64,000 nucleotides of DNA from UBA4582 sp013204195 (GTDB taxonomy: Bacteria > Pseudomonadota > Gammaproteobacteria > Pseudomonadales > Azotimanducaceae). Of this stretch, positions 44,127 to 52,821 are shown one piece after another. Both the position numbers and the translations under genes were made by a program. Location: positions 1-64,000 of the forward strand of contig CAWUUH010000006.1 in assembly GCA_963925735.1 (NCBI GenBank), given 5' to 3'. Within the stretch, counting starts at the first letter, position 1. The number at the start of each line of letters is the position of its first letter. The notes under the pieces were generated by a model, which saw only the letters and a program-made list of their open reading frames with translations, did no database searches and was not told where the DNA came from.

Positions 44127-45017
44127 ATGACCATGAATTACGCCAAGCCTGATTACCTTATCTCTACTGCTGACCTAGACGCGGCCATCGCAAATAATTC
44201 CAGCCGCCTGCGACTGTTTGACGTGACCATTAGTTTGGTCCCAAGCACACAAGGTTACAACGCCGTATCGGGCTTCGATGACTACCAACAAGCACATATA
44301 CCGGGCACGGCCTTCATGGATATTATTCGAGACTTATCGGACACCAGCAGCGGTTTGGGGTTTACCCTACCCTCAGCCGCGCACTTGCAAGCGGCCTACC
44401 GCGCCGCCGGTATCGATGACGATAGCCAGGTGGTGTTTTATAGCAGCGGCCATATGATGTGGGCAACTCGCGCCTGGTGGATGCTGCATTCCTGTGGGCA
44501 CAAAAATGTCGCAGTGCTCGACGGTGGACTATCGAAGTGGCAGCAAGAGGGTCGTGACCTGACCACTGAGTTTCCACCAGCGCGCTCAGGCAATGTATTC
44601 GTCAGTCTTAACGCCAGCCTTTGGGCGGATAAGGCCACCACCCTCGCCGCGGTCCATGACGGCGACGTCTGTACCATCAACGCCCTCTCACCTGAAGTCT
44701 ACTCCGGTGAGGCGAAGATGAGCTATGGGCGCAAGGGACATATCGAAAACAGCAAAAATGTCTTCTACGATGAACTGCTAGACCAGGGTTGCTTTCGCCC
44801 TGCCGCTGAACTGCAGCGCGTATTCTCGGCCAAGGGCCTACTAGAGAAACAGCGGGTCATCGCCTACTGCGGCGGCGGGATTGCCGCGACCCTCGACGCG
44901 CTAGCCTTGGCGCTTATTGGCCATCAGCAAGTCGCTGTGTATGACGGCTCCATGAGCGAATGGGTCAAAGATGAAACGTTGCCTCTGATCACCGGCCCCG
45001 AAGCAGCTGCCGATTGA
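44127..45017 (+). CDS. two-domain sulfurtransferase (rhodanese / 3-mercaptopyruvate type)
   Basis: 296-aa tandem rhodanese. The inactive N-terminal domain contains DVTISLVPSTQGYNAVSGFDDYQQAHIPGTAFMD and VVFYSSGHMMWATRAWWML. The C-terminal domain carries the active-site Cys in YCGGGIAATLDALAL. The loop CGGGIA is near the CGSG(V/T) form of mercaptopyruvate sulfurtransferases. Cytoplasmic sulfur transfer from thiosulfate or mercaptopyruvate is expected. ATG 44127 was chosen over a TTG at 44124. It might supply sulfur to a carrier such as the MoaD-like protein, but no linkage is visible. Confidence 0.9.
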   Translation: MTMNYAKPDYLISTADLDAAIANNSSRLRLFDVTISLVPSTQGYNAVSGFDDYQQAHIPGTAFMDIIRDLSDTSSGLGFTLPSAAHLQAAYRAAGIDDDSQVVFYSSGHMMWATRAWWMLHSCGHKNVAVLDGGLSKWQQEGRDLTTEFPPARSGNVFVSLNASLWADKATTLAAVHDGDVCTINALSPEVYSGEAKMSYGRKGHIENSKNVFYDELLDQGCFRPAAELQRVFSAKGLLEKQRVIAYCGGGIAATLDALALALIGHQQVAVYDGSMSEWVKDETLPLITGPEAAAD

Positions 45018-45033
45018 TGAGCCCACGCCAAAG

Positions 45034-45825
45034 CTAAGCGAATAAACGCGTCTGATAAAACCTTAAAATTTCATCTACCGCCGCTCGAGTTGGCTCGCCT
45101 TCCGCGTCGATCAGGTGCATCGTCACCACACTATGGGGCGCGGCGCGGCTAACCCTCGCCGCCTCGTCAGGCAATACCCGAGACTGAAATCGATCACCCA
45201 GCGCCGCAGCATATTCACTGAAGCGCTCTTTACGGCAAAATGGGTCACCATCGAAGCGGTATGCCAGCACAGTCAGATCTTCCTTCTCGAGTCGATCTTT
45301 AACGCAACTCAGATCCGCTGGGGAGATATGCATACCGCCTTTTTGAAATAGTGGCAGTGAGGGCTGAGACAGCACCGGTGCCAACATTGTTGGCTCCACC
45401 ATCATGGACAACGCAAAATTGCCCGTGAAGCACATGCCAATAGCACCCACGCCCTTGCCGCCACATAGTGGATGCACATGCGCGGACAGCGCTCTGAGCC
45501 AATCCACCACCGGACTGCTGCGGTTAGCCGCCAGCGCAGAAAACTCTCGACTGATACAAGCCCGAGCCACTGATTTGGCCAGATAACCGCCCGAGGGCGA
45601 TCGACCGACTTCACCGAACAAGTGCGGCATCCAGACTGTAAAGCCCGCATCTCGCACCTTGCGAGCAAAATTGATCACCTCATCATAGATACCGGGCATC
45701 TCTGACATGACGATCACCGCAGGACCACTGCCAGAGGTGAACACCAGCTTGCTTCTGCCTAACAAGGCTATCTGCTGACGATTGAAATCTTCCAGCCCAT
45801 CTGATTTGACGATAATGTCCGTCAT
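45034..45825 (-). CDS. dienelactone hydrolase family protein
   Basis: 263-aa alpha/beta hydrolase. The nucleophile elbow IGMCFTGNFALS has Cys as nucleophile, as in dienelactone hydrolases. GPAVIVMSEMPGIYDEVINFARKV gives the oxyanion region. The acid and His are expected in the C-terminal DGDPFCRKE and HSVVTMHLID segments. No signal peptide is seen. Family members hydrolyse lactones from ring-cleavage pathways or related esters. It is convergent with the sulfurtransferase gene and has no partner on its own strand. Confidence 0.9.
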   Translation of the reverse strand: MTDIIVKSDGLEDFNRQQIALLGRSKLVFTSGSGPAVIVMSEMPGIYDEVINFARKVRDAGFTVWMPHLFGEVGRSPSGGYLAKSVARACISREFSALAANRSSPVVDWLRALSAHVHPLCGGKGVGAIGMCFTGNFALSMMVEPTMLAPVLSQPSLPLFQKGGMHISPADLSCVKDRLEKEDLTVLAYRFDGDPFCRKERFSEYAAALGDRFQSRVLPDEAARVSRAAPHSVVTMHLIDAEGEPTRAAVDEILRFYQTRLFA

Positions 45826-45994
45826 CGTGGCTTGCGCCCTCCTAAAACGTTGATAAAGCTGATCGTAATTAACAATTCTAACGCAGCATAAAAGGTGCGC
45901 CGACGATCTTGCACGCTGGTCAATTCAATAGTGAACAGATGGTTTGGCCAAAACCGGATCAGCGTCTCCCGTGACGCCTCACACTAGCCAAAAC

Positions 45995-46339
45995 CTAGTG
46001 ACTTGCTCGCATCTTGCCTAGGAGAATCTCGTGCATATCACCCTTTGCCTTAAAACTCGCCAGCAATAGATAAACACAAAGGAATGGCGCGCCGCCAAAA
46101 AAACCCAAAATCCCAACCACCACACCAACCGCTGAAAAATGGTGACGCCATGCAAGCCAAAGTCCAGACAGTGCCAACATGCTCATGAAGTCGACATTAA
46201 ACTGGCCCGGCCAAGCCATGGCCATGATGTCGCTGAAGAACACCGCAAACAAACCCAAACCATGATCACCTATGACCACGACAGTATAGGCTGAGACACT
46301 CATCAATATCGCGACCAGCAGTATCCTAAAAATAATCAT
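45995..46339 (-). CDS. small membrane protein of unknown function
   Basis: 114-aa protein with three hydrophobic segments: FRILLVAILMSVSAYTVVVIG, a middle segment MSMLALSGLWLAW, and VVVGILGFFGGAPFLCVYLLLA. The tail FKAKGDMHEILLGKMRASH is basic. It reads as an inner-membrane protein with little outside the bilayer. ATG 46339 has AAGGAG nine bases upstream, so expression is likely. I do not recognise a named family. Confidence 0.75.
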   Translation of the reverse strand: MIIFRILLVAILMSVSAYTVVVIGDHGLGLFAVFFSDIMAMAWPGQFNVDFMSMLALSGLWLAWRHHFSAVGVVVGILGFFGGAPFLCVYLLLASFKAKGDMHEILLGKMRASH

Positions 46340-46474
46340 TAACCCAAACTCCTTTCATCTAGTAATGAATATTAACGATTTGTGCTCCCCTCTCGCCGAT
46401 AGCCTCCAACAAAAGCTAAATGGGGCGTAATGTGGCTAGCATTCCACAACAGGCCGCTCACACAACAATTTAAC

Positions 46475-47047
46475 TCACAGCATCTTGCCCATGGTAATCA
46501 CCAGGTTGTCAGCACCATTCGCTGCGATATGCACCTCGCGACTGATTTCCACATAACCTCGCGCTAAATACAGCGGCTCTCCCGCGGCGGTAGAGCCCAG
46601 CTCTATAGACTTGAACCCCCCGTCGCGCGCCGCTTGCTCGCCCAACTGCAGTAGCAAGCTGCCAATGCCCAGACGCGCCCAGCCCGGGTGAGTGTACATG
46701 GCTCGAATTCGCGCCGCATCTGAGCCAGGATCACTCAGGCTGTCATCTCGGCCGATAGTATGATCACCACCGTATAGGGTTCGCCGCCGACCCCAACCGC
46801 CGCAGCCTACCAGCTGCTTTTCAGCCTCATCACCGGACTCAATCAAAAAGTAGGTCTGATCTTCGATCAGGCTACGATCGACCCCCATGGTTTCCTTCGC
46901 CGCCTCGATTTCCGCTGCGGAAAGAAACGCTTTCATGTTCTCAGCGATGGACAGCTGCATCAACTCGATGATCGCAGGAATATCCGTCGCAAGTGCTAAA
47001 CGGTGGCTAAACTGAGGAGGCCTTGCATGATTCACTCTATTGATCAC
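46475..47047 (-). CDS. GNAT family N-acetyltransferase
   Basis: 190-aa acetyltransferase. It starts with ATDIPAIIELMQLSIAENM and has the acetyl-CoA binding region with RAMYTHPGWARLGIGSLLLQLGEQAA (the R/Q-x-x-G-x-G/A part is LGIGS). It finishes with LGSTAAGEPLYLARGYVE. The acceptor is unknown. The start is read as GTG 47047, with a weak ribosome binding site. It lies 66 bases downstream of the class D beta-lactamase remnant on the same strand. Confidence 0.9.
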   Translation of the reverse strand: MINRVNHARPPQFSHRLALATDIPAIIELMQLSIAENMKAFLSAAEIEAAKETMGVDRSLIEDQTYFLIESGDEAEKQLVGCGGWGRRRTLYGGDHTIGRDDSLSDPGSDAARIRAMYTHPGWARLGIGSLLLQLGEQAARDGGFKSIELGSTAAGEPLYLARGYVEISREVHIAANGADNLVITMGKML

Positions 47048-47113
47048 CTGTCGATTAGTTATTGTTTACCTGTTATCGATTCCTTGGGCATGAAGAAACG
47101 CCCTAGCAACCCC

Positions 47114-47462
47114 TCAGACGTCTTCGGGCAGCGCACCGATAGACTGTCGCACTTTTATTGCGATAGCTTGTCGCTTAGGCCCATCGACCAAACCCTTGGT
47201 CGAGGACAATATTAATGGCAAAAAATACGGGCCCCTTAGCCCACTCAACTCAGCCAACCCACCAGTCTATGGCTGGTTAATCAGCGGTTGCTGCCCATTC
47301 ATGATTGTACATAAGGCGTTGGTGCTGACGTCGGTCAACCACAACCCTGGTGCCCTGCACCTGCTCTTCGTCAAAATAGTCAGCCCAGCTCGCCGGCTCC
47401 AACCACTCATCAGCCACTGCCGCGTTGCTCACAACAACCGCCAATGCCAGGCAGCGGCCCAA
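47114..47462 (-). pseudogene. decayed class D (OXA-type) beta-lactamase gene
   Basis: Read on the minus strand from the TTG at 47462, the first 61 codons give a signal peptide (RCLALAVVVSNAAVA) and DEWLEPASWADYFDEEQVQ, then GTRVVVDRR and YNHEWAATA. This fits the start of class D enzymes, but the frame then stops (TAA). Just after, the same frame gives IDWWVG, a TGA in place of the expected Trp codon, then VEWAKGPVFFAINI, matching the late WWVGWVE and FFA-N strands of the family. A frame change later gives PKRQAIAIKVRQSIGALP, the usual C-terminal helix. The middle, including the SxxK, SxV and KTG motifs, is missing. So: internal deletion, nonsense change and frameshift. Confidence 0.72.
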
Positions 47463-47571
47463 AAATTCGCTAAAGCATAGTCAACACGACATTTTCAAAG
47501 CCTTTTCACTATTCAACCCGCGCCATCTAAGCCGCAGCACCCGCAGCCAGTCAAGCAGTCGACAGATAGGC

Positions 47572-48147
47572 TTAGGTCAACAGTATTTTGAAGCCGATCA
47601 AGATCAATACGACACCACCCAATAATTCTGCACGGCGCCCCAGCAAGGTACCGCTTTTGACGCCAACAAACACCCCTAGACAACTAAACAACCCAGTTAT
47701 CACACCTATCAACAAACAAGCTAACAGCGGGTTAAAGTCAATGAGCGGCAGCGCAACACCCGCCGCCAGCGCATCGATACTCGTCGCAACCGCAAGCACT
47801 AGCATGACCTTATGGGTAACAATCCGCGTATCCGATAGCGTGTCGGACAGCACTTCGGCAGCAGCGTCGCCTCCGGGCGCCTGATTGATTGACTCAACAA
47901 TCATTTTGCCGCCGACAATCCCTAACAACAAGAACGCGATCCAGGGAGCCAGGGCTTCGAACCAGCCGAGCAGGCTGATACCACCCAAAACACCCAACAG
48001 TGGCATAAGCGCCTGGAACACACCAAAGTACGCCCCCGCCATCAGCGCCAACCACACCGGACTGGTTTTACATTTGGCGCCCAGACCGATGGACACCGCG
48101 AAAGCGTCCATACTTAAGGCGAGCGCTAAAAACAATACTTCGATCAC
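47572..48147 (-). CDS. mntP: manganese efflux pump MntP
   Basis: 191-aa membrane protein of about six helices, the usual MntP length. The two half-repeats show the conserved acidic motifs: ALALSMDAFAVSIGLGAK in the first helix and LAVATSIDALAAGVALP in the fourth, with Asp in each. It exports Mn2+ across the inner membrane. The start is GTG 48147 with AGGGG eight bases upstream. Only 35 bases separate it from the transaldolase stop. There is no room for the Mn-sensing yybP-ykoY riboswitch that often precedes mntP. Confidence 0.95.
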   Translation of the reverse strand: MIEVLFLALALSMDAFAVSIGLGAKCKTSPVWLALMAGAYFGVFQALMPLLGVLGGISLLGWFEALAPWIAFLLLGIVGGKMIVESINQAPGGDAAAEVLSDTLSDTRIVTHKVMLVLAVATSIDALAAGVALPLIDFNPLLACLLIGVITGLFSCLGVFVGVKSGTLLGRRAELLGGVVLILIGFKILLT

Positions 48148-48162
48148 GTCATCTGCCCCTTA

Positions 48163-48180
48163 GCCGGGTTTCCGCCCGGC
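48163..48180. other. short G+C-rich hairpin between transaldolase and mntP
   Basis: GCCGGG at 48163-48168 pairs with CCCGGC at 48175-48180 around a six-base loop, three bases downstream of the transaldolase stop. On the transcribed strand it is not followed by a U-run, so it is a weak terminator candidate or a stabilising hairpin within a tal-mntP transcript. Confidence 0.4.
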
Positions 48181-48182
48181 CT

Positions 48183-49133
48183 TTAGCTCTGAGTTGCAAG
48201 GAACTGACGAAGCGACAGGTAGTCGGCATGAAACTGACGAATGCCTTGACTGAGCTTGTCAGTCGCCATGGCATCTTCATTCATCTGCCAGCGAAAGCGG
48301 CACTCATCCATGGAGACTTTCTCGATCGGCAGCAATTTGGCAGCATCGGCATCGAGTCGAATTGGCACTAACGCCTCACGCTGACTGAGCTGCTCAAGGA
48401 GCCCTGGGCTGATGGTCAGTCGATCGCAGCCGCTCAAGGCTAAAACTTCCTCGACGTTACGAAAGCTTGCGCCCATGACCACCGTGGCATAGTCAAATTT
48501 TTTGTAGTACTCGAAGATTTGCCTGACAGACAGCACACCCGGGTCGTTCTCTGCGGAATACTCGAGCCCGGTCTTGGCCTTATGCCAATCCAAAATTCGA
48601 CCCACGAAGGGCGAAATCAAAAACACACCGGCTTCGGCGCAGGCGACCGCTTGCGCGAACCCAAACAACAATGTCAAATTGCACTGAATGCCTTGGGTTT
48701 CCAGGATTTTTGCCGCGGCAATACCCTCCCAGGTGGCGGCGATTTTAATCAGCACTCTGGATTGATCAATCCCCGCTGCTGCATACAACGCGATGATCCG
48801 CCGGGCTTTGTCTAACGTCGCCGTTGTATCGAAAGACAATTGCGCATCTACTTCCGTCGAGACTCGACCGGGAATATGGCGCAACAGTTCCACCCCAAAA
48901 TTAATGGCCAGGCGGTCCATGGCCGGATCCAGCCACGCTGTTGCAGCTTGCTGTTTTCCCCAAGTCATCGCGTCATCCACCAGATGCCGATACTGTGGCA
49001 TCTGTGCGGCGTTCAATAATAGGGACGGATTGGTCGTCGCGTCCTGAGGATGGTACTGCTTGATTGAATTGATATCGCCGGTATCAGCGACGACCGTGGT
49101 AACCCGCTTAAGCTGTTCCAGTTGCGATGGCAT
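48183..49133 (-). CDS. tal: transaldolase
   Basis: 316-aa enzyme of the non-oxidative pentose phosphate pathway. The N-terminus PSQLEQLKRVTTVVADTGD is followed by YHPQDATTNPSLLLNAAQ, as in TalB. The Schiff-base Lys is in RVLIKIAATWEGIAAA, and CNLTLLFGFAQAVACAEAGVFLISPFVGRILDW is the conserved barrel region. I chose the ATG at 49133 because GGAGG lies five bases upstream and the N-terminus then matches TalB; an upstream start at 49166 would add a non-family extension. Confidence 0.97.
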   Translation of the reverse strand: MPSQLEQLKRVTTVVADTGDINSIKQYHPQDATTNPSLLLNAAQMPQYRHLVDDAMTWGKQQAATAWLDPAMDRLAINFGVELLRHIPGRVSTEVDAQLSFDTTATLDKARRIIALYAAAGIDQSRVLIKIAATWEGIAAAKILETQGIQCNLTLLFGFAQAVACAEAGVFLISPFVGRILDWHKAKTGLEYSAENDPGVLSVRQIFEYYKKFDYATVVMGASFRNVEEVLALSGCDRLTISPGLLEQLSQREALVPIRLDADAAKLLPIEKVSMDECRFRWQMNEDAMATDKLSQGIRQFHADYLSLRQFLATQS

Positions 49134-49410
49134 CTTGGCCTCCGAAGCAAAACCCACAGTGTACACCGACCCGGCGTTCGCTGCTGCTTAACACGAACAT
49201 CTCAATAGAGCACGGCCTGCCAGCTAGCCACGCGCTGTGACCGCAAAGAGGTCTCCTTGAGCACGACGCACCAGATGGTGGGATCTTCGCAGGCTACTCG
49301 AGCCAGTGACCGATGATCAGGCGTCGTTTGCGTCACAGGAACGGAGCCTCCATAATGCCTCAGCAGCAACGGCCGCAAATGTAAAAATCAAGGCAAGGTG
49401 CACCCTTAAC

Positions 49411-49905
49411 ATGGTCGACAAGATATCCTGGTCAGTGGTTATGACCAAGCCCAGACAGGAAAATTACGCGGCAGAGCGACTTGCGGAACAGAATTTTGCC
49501 ACCTACCTGCCGCTAGTGGCCAAGCGCGATAAACTTGGCAAGCCCATCGGTACCACACCGATGTTCCCGGGGTATTGCTTCTGTGGCTTTCAACCCGAAC
49601 AATCCATCGCGCCCGTACGCTCAACACCAGGCATTATCAGCCTTGTGCGCTTCGGTCACGAGGTCGCTATTATCCAAGCCGAGGTCATTGATCGGCTGCA
49701 GAAGATGGAAGCCATGTTGCAGGCCAGCGCCAATGACGGCGGACTGAAACCGGGCGACCCGGTGCAGATTATCCAAGGCCCCTTTGCCGGTTATGAGGGT
49801 CTCGCGTCGCGAGTATCCGCAACGCGTATCGATGTCTTGATGACCATCATGGGGCAGGCCCAACGGGTTCGGTTTACCCCGGACGATCTGGCCCGACCGG
49901 GCTAG
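49411..49905 (+). CDS. rfaH: NusG-family transcription antiterminator, RfaH type
   Basis: 164-aa NusG paralogue. The N-terminal NGN domain reads ISWSVVMTKPRQENYAAERLAEQNFATYLPLV, then FPGYCFCGF and RSTPGIISLVRFGHEVAII. The C-terminal KOW domain is GDPVQIIQGPFAGYEGLASRV. The FATYLPL and VRFGHEVAII segments are RfaH-like rather than NusG-like. Such proteins bind paused polymerase at ops sites and favour read-through of long LPS or EPS operons. ATG 49411 has AGGTG upstream; earlier in-frame starts add a non-family extension. The next gene is the MarR/EPS-type regulator. Confidence 0.88.
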   Translation: MVDKISWSVVMTKPRQENYAAERLAEQNFATYLPLVAKRDKLGKPIGTTPMFPGYCFCGFQPEQSIAPVRSTPGIISLVRFGHEVAIIQAEVIDRLQKMEAMLQASANDGGLKPGDPVQIIQGPFAGYEGLASRVSATRIDVLMTIMGQAQRVRFTPDDLARPG

Positions 49906-50141
49906 GCGACAATCAAAAATAACGATTAAGCCCGACCCGAAGCAACGGGCTCAGGGGCAAAATGTCGATTCCCCTGCGTTAAGACACTCAAAAAGTGCTT
50001 CAACCGCACTAGAATAGCCATGCAGGTTTTATTCTGGTGCGGATTGCAGTAACCTGCGTTCAAAAAATGAACGATCAGAGCGGCAAGAACGCGCTCCACT
50101 CACAAACCTATCACTTGCGGCAAGATGCCGATGCCCCTGTT

Positions 50142-50546
50142 ATGACAAAGGTTATGGCAAAGGTTATGGCAAAGGTTATGGCGACGGATACGACGACGGA
50201 CTCACCCGTTGAAGGACGAGACGAGCTCAAATTGCGCGTGATGCGCGTGCTCGAGGGTAACCCCACAGCGAGTCAGCGCCAGATCGCTGCTGAACTCGGC
50301 GTCAGCCTCGGCGGCATCAACTTTTGCTTGAAAGCCCTCGCCGAGAAAGGCCTGATCAAGATGGGTAATTTTGCACGCGCTGAACGCAAGCTCGGCTATG
50401 CCTATATTCTGACGCCCGCCGGCGTCAACGAGAAAGCCCACCTGACAGCCCGATTTCTGAAACGCAAACTCAACGAATACGAAGCACTGCGGGAAGAAAT
50501 CGCCCTGCTACAGCGCGAAATCAGCAACAACAACAGCGAAGCCTGA
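50142..50546 (+). CDS. MarR-family EPS-associated transcriptional regulator
   Basis: About 134 aa. The winged-helix domain RDELKLRVMRVLEGNPTASQRQIAAELGVSLGGINFCLKALAEKGLIKMGNF is followed by YAYILTPAGVNEKAHLTARFLKRKLNEYEALREEI, a pattern specific to MarR-type regulators found at the head of exopolysaccharide clusters (TIGR04176 type). The start is uncertain. I take ATG 50142, but ATG 50067 and GTG 50037 are in frame, and three further ATGs occur in the 12-base repeat. No Shine-Dalgarno site is strong. It follows the RfaH-type gene by 236 bases. Confidence 0.85.
   Translation: MTKVMAKVMAKVMATDTTTDSPVEGRDELKLRVMRVLEGNPTASQRQIAAELGVSLGGINFCLKALAEKGLIKMGNFARAERKLGYAYILTPAGVNEKAHLTARFLKRKLNEYEALREEIALLQREISNNNSEA
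50147..50182 (+). repeat. three perfect 12-bp repeats at the N-terminus of the MarR-type gene
   Basis: AAAGGTTATGGC is repeated exactly three times. In the reading frame it encodes Lys-Val-Met-Ala three times, and each unit carries an in-frame ATG preceded by AAGG. The repeat is multiple of three, so slippage would alter the number of alternative start codons without breaking the frame. Confidence 0.9.
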
Positions 50547-50580
50547 GCCGCAGGCTTCGCCATTACCATTCAACCTGCCG

Positions 50581-52821
50581 TCAAGCGAGCTTAAAGCCTT
50601 GTTCGCTGAGAGGCATGGACCGAATACGCACTCCGGTAGCCGTATAGATGGCATTGGTAATCGCTGGCGCCAAGGGCGGCAATGCAGGCTCACCCAGGCC
50701 AGTCGATCGATTATCACTCTGAATAAAGTGCACATCGATCTCGGGCGTTGACGCGATACGCATCACGGGGTAATCATCAAAATTGTTCTGCTGAATCACG
50801 CCGTTTTGCATTGTGATCTGCTGCAGCGCCATGGCACTAAGGCCATCAATCACAGCGCCCTGAACTTGGCTTGTCGCACCACTCATATTGATAATAGGGC
50901 CCACATCAACGGCTACAGTCACTTTGTTGACTCGAAAGTTTCGGTTCTTATCGACAGTGACTTCAGCAATCTCGGCCACATGGGCCGCATGACAAAAATA
51001 GAACGCGAACCCCAGCCCTGTACCCGCTGGCATAGTCCTTCCCCAGCCCGCTTTAGCGGCCACTAACTTGATCACATCGATGGCGCGACCGGTGTTCAGT
51101 GAATTCACATTACCCTCTTTGATCCAACGACGGGAGCCCAGAAGTTCGAGCATGAATTCCACGTGGTCGCGACCGCCTAGCACCGCTAACTCATGAATAA
51201 AACTCTGCTCAACGAATGCATTCGTATTCGACCCTGGCGCCCGCCAAGCACCACAGGGGGTATTCACCGGCATCATAGTTTGCGTCACGCGGGCATTATC
51301 CAACGCGGCCATAGAAAATTCATTGCCCCGCAGTCCAGAGCCGATGACTGGCTTGCCATTATGAGCAAAGCCAATGTAGTGCTGATCCCACGCCTTAAGC
51401 TTACCGTTAACGTCCAGTGCAGCTTTCATGTTTTCAAAGCCACCCACTCTGAAAAAATCATTGTGAATGTCGTCAGTCCGAGTCCAGGTCAACTTCACCG
51501 GCAAACCCGCACGGTAGGAAATCGCCATCGCCTCTGCGGCAAAGTCGTGCACGGCCCGTCGCCCAAACGCACCACCCATTCGCGTCAGCGTGACATTGAC
51601 ATTGTCCTGCTTGACGCCAAGTAGGTTCTCCGCGATTTCCTTCACTTGGGCCGGAAACTGGCTAGGGATCCATACCGCTAAGGTATCACCTTGTCCATCA
51701 CTGCCTTTTCGATAGTCTGCGGTACAATTCATGGGCTCCAGACAAACATGGGCCACATAAGGAAACTGATAGAAGGCTTCGTGAACCTGATTGGCCTTGT
51801 CACTCAACTCAGCATCAACTCTGGGCCCATCCAGACTCACCTCACCTCCGCCTGCACTGGCAATTTTTTTCGCCTCAGCGACCATCTGCAACCAATCATC
51901 GCTCGAAGCTGAGGTCTCGTCCCAAATAACTTTGAGCTTACTTTTTGCATCAAAGACTGCCCAGGTATCTTCGCCAACAATGGCAACGCCACCGCGCAGG
52001 ACGGCCAACCCCTCCAGAAACGCTCTTGAAGCCAAGCCAGACCTGTCATCGGGCTCAAGGATAAACGCATCAATAATGCCCGGTAGCTGTTTGATTTCCG
52101 CCTCATTGAAACTGACCACCCTGCCTCCCACTCGAGGGCAGCGCGTGTAGGCGGCATACTTCATACCGTCTAGGTCTACATCAATACCAAACTCCGATTG
52201 ACCGGTGACGATCACGAGATTATCGACGCCGCCGATGGAGGTACCGATGATGGTATAGGCCCGCGGATCTTTATAGGACAGCGTCGCCGGATCAGGAATA
52301 GGCTGGCGCACGGCCAATGCGGCGAGCTCTCCAAAGGTCAGGCTTTGACCTGACGTGTGAACTACGGTGCTCTCTCGAGCCATGAGATCCTGGCGTTCAA
52401 CCTCCATCGATTCAGACGCTGCACCAATCAGCATCTCTCGGGCTGATGCACCCATCTGCCGCATCATGTCAAAATTACGAGGAATCGATGTTGAGCCACC
52501 TGCTCCCTGTAAGCCATATTTACTGGCATTAATGGGCGCCTGAAGCACCACGACATCTTCCCATTTGGCGCCCATCTCTTCGGCGATAATCATCGGTAAT
52601 GAGGTTTTTATGCCCTGCCCCATCTCTGGGTTGGCTGAATAAATAGTGATCTTGCCGTCAGAGGCGATTTGCACATAAACATTGAGTTCCTTCGACCCAA
52701 CCAGCGTACCGAACTCCTGGCCCAATACGGAAGTCGGCAGACTCAGCTCCAGCATTAACCCACCACCAGCAAGGGCTGAAGCCTTGAGAAAACCACGGCG
52801 ATTCATTTGATTCAGATTCAT
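50581..52821 (-). CDS. IorB-type molybdopterin-binding subunit, Tat-exported
   Basis: 746-aa catalytic subunit of an isoquinoline 1-oxidoreductase/aldehyde oxidoreductase-like molybdenum hydroxylase. A twin-arginine signal NRRGFLKASALAGGG lies at the N-terminus, so the folded enzyme is probably exported to the periplasm. GQGIKTSLPMIIAEE, GGAFGRRAVHDFAAEA, ACGAWRAPGSN-type loop (PCGAWRAPGSNTNAF) and GLGEPALPPLAPAI with the catalytic Glu are visible. ATG 52821 has AAGGAG upstream and overlaps the stop of the IorA gene by four bases. It lacks a dedicated FAD subunit, so a membrane cytochrome may take the electrons. Confidence 0.93.
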   Translation of the reverse strand: MNLNQMNRRGFLKASALAGGGLMLELSLPTSVLGQEFGTLVGSKELNVYVQIASDGKITIYSANPEMGQGIKTSLPMIIAEEMGAKWEDVVVLQAPINASKYGLQGAGGSTSIPRNFDMMRQMGASAREMLIGAASESMEVERQDLMARESTVVHTSGQSLTFGELAALAVRQPIPDPATLSYKDPRAYTIIGTSIGGVDNLVIVTGQSEFGIDVDLDGMKYAAYTRCPRVGGRVVSFNEAEIKQLPGIIDAFILEPDDRSGLASRAFLEGLAVLRGGVAIVGEDTWAVFDAKSKLKVIWDETSASSDDWLQMVAEAKKIASAGGGEVSLDGPRVDAELSDKANQVHEAFYQFPYVAHVCLEPMNCTADYRKGSDGQGDTLAVWIPSQFPAQVKEIAENLLGVKQDNVNVTLTRMGGAFGRRAVHDFAAEAMAISYRAGLPVKLTWTRTDDIHNDFFRVGGFENMKAALDVNGKLKAWDQHYIGFAHNGKPVIGSGLRGNEFSMAALDNARVTQTMMPVNTPCGAWRAPGSNTNAFVEQSFIHELAVLGGRDHVEFMLELLGSRRWIKEGNVNSLNTGRAIDVIKLVAAKAGWGRTMPAGTGLGFAFYFCHAAHVAEIAEVTVDKNRNFRVNKVTVAVDVGPIINMSGATSQVQGAVIDGLSAMALQQITMQNGVIQQNNFDDYPVMRIASTPEIDVHFIQSDNRSTGLGEPALPPLAPAITNAIYTATGVRIRSMPLSEQGFKLA

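Noticed and set aside
46586..46593. GGCGGTAG, the core of an RfaH ops element
   Set aside because: It lies inside the GNAT gene on the opposite strand and lacks the rest of the ops consensus; chance match.
48148..48182. Possible Mn-sensing riboswitch ahead of mntP
   Set aside because: Only 35 bases separate mntP from the transaldolase stop, far too short for the yybP-ykoY element.
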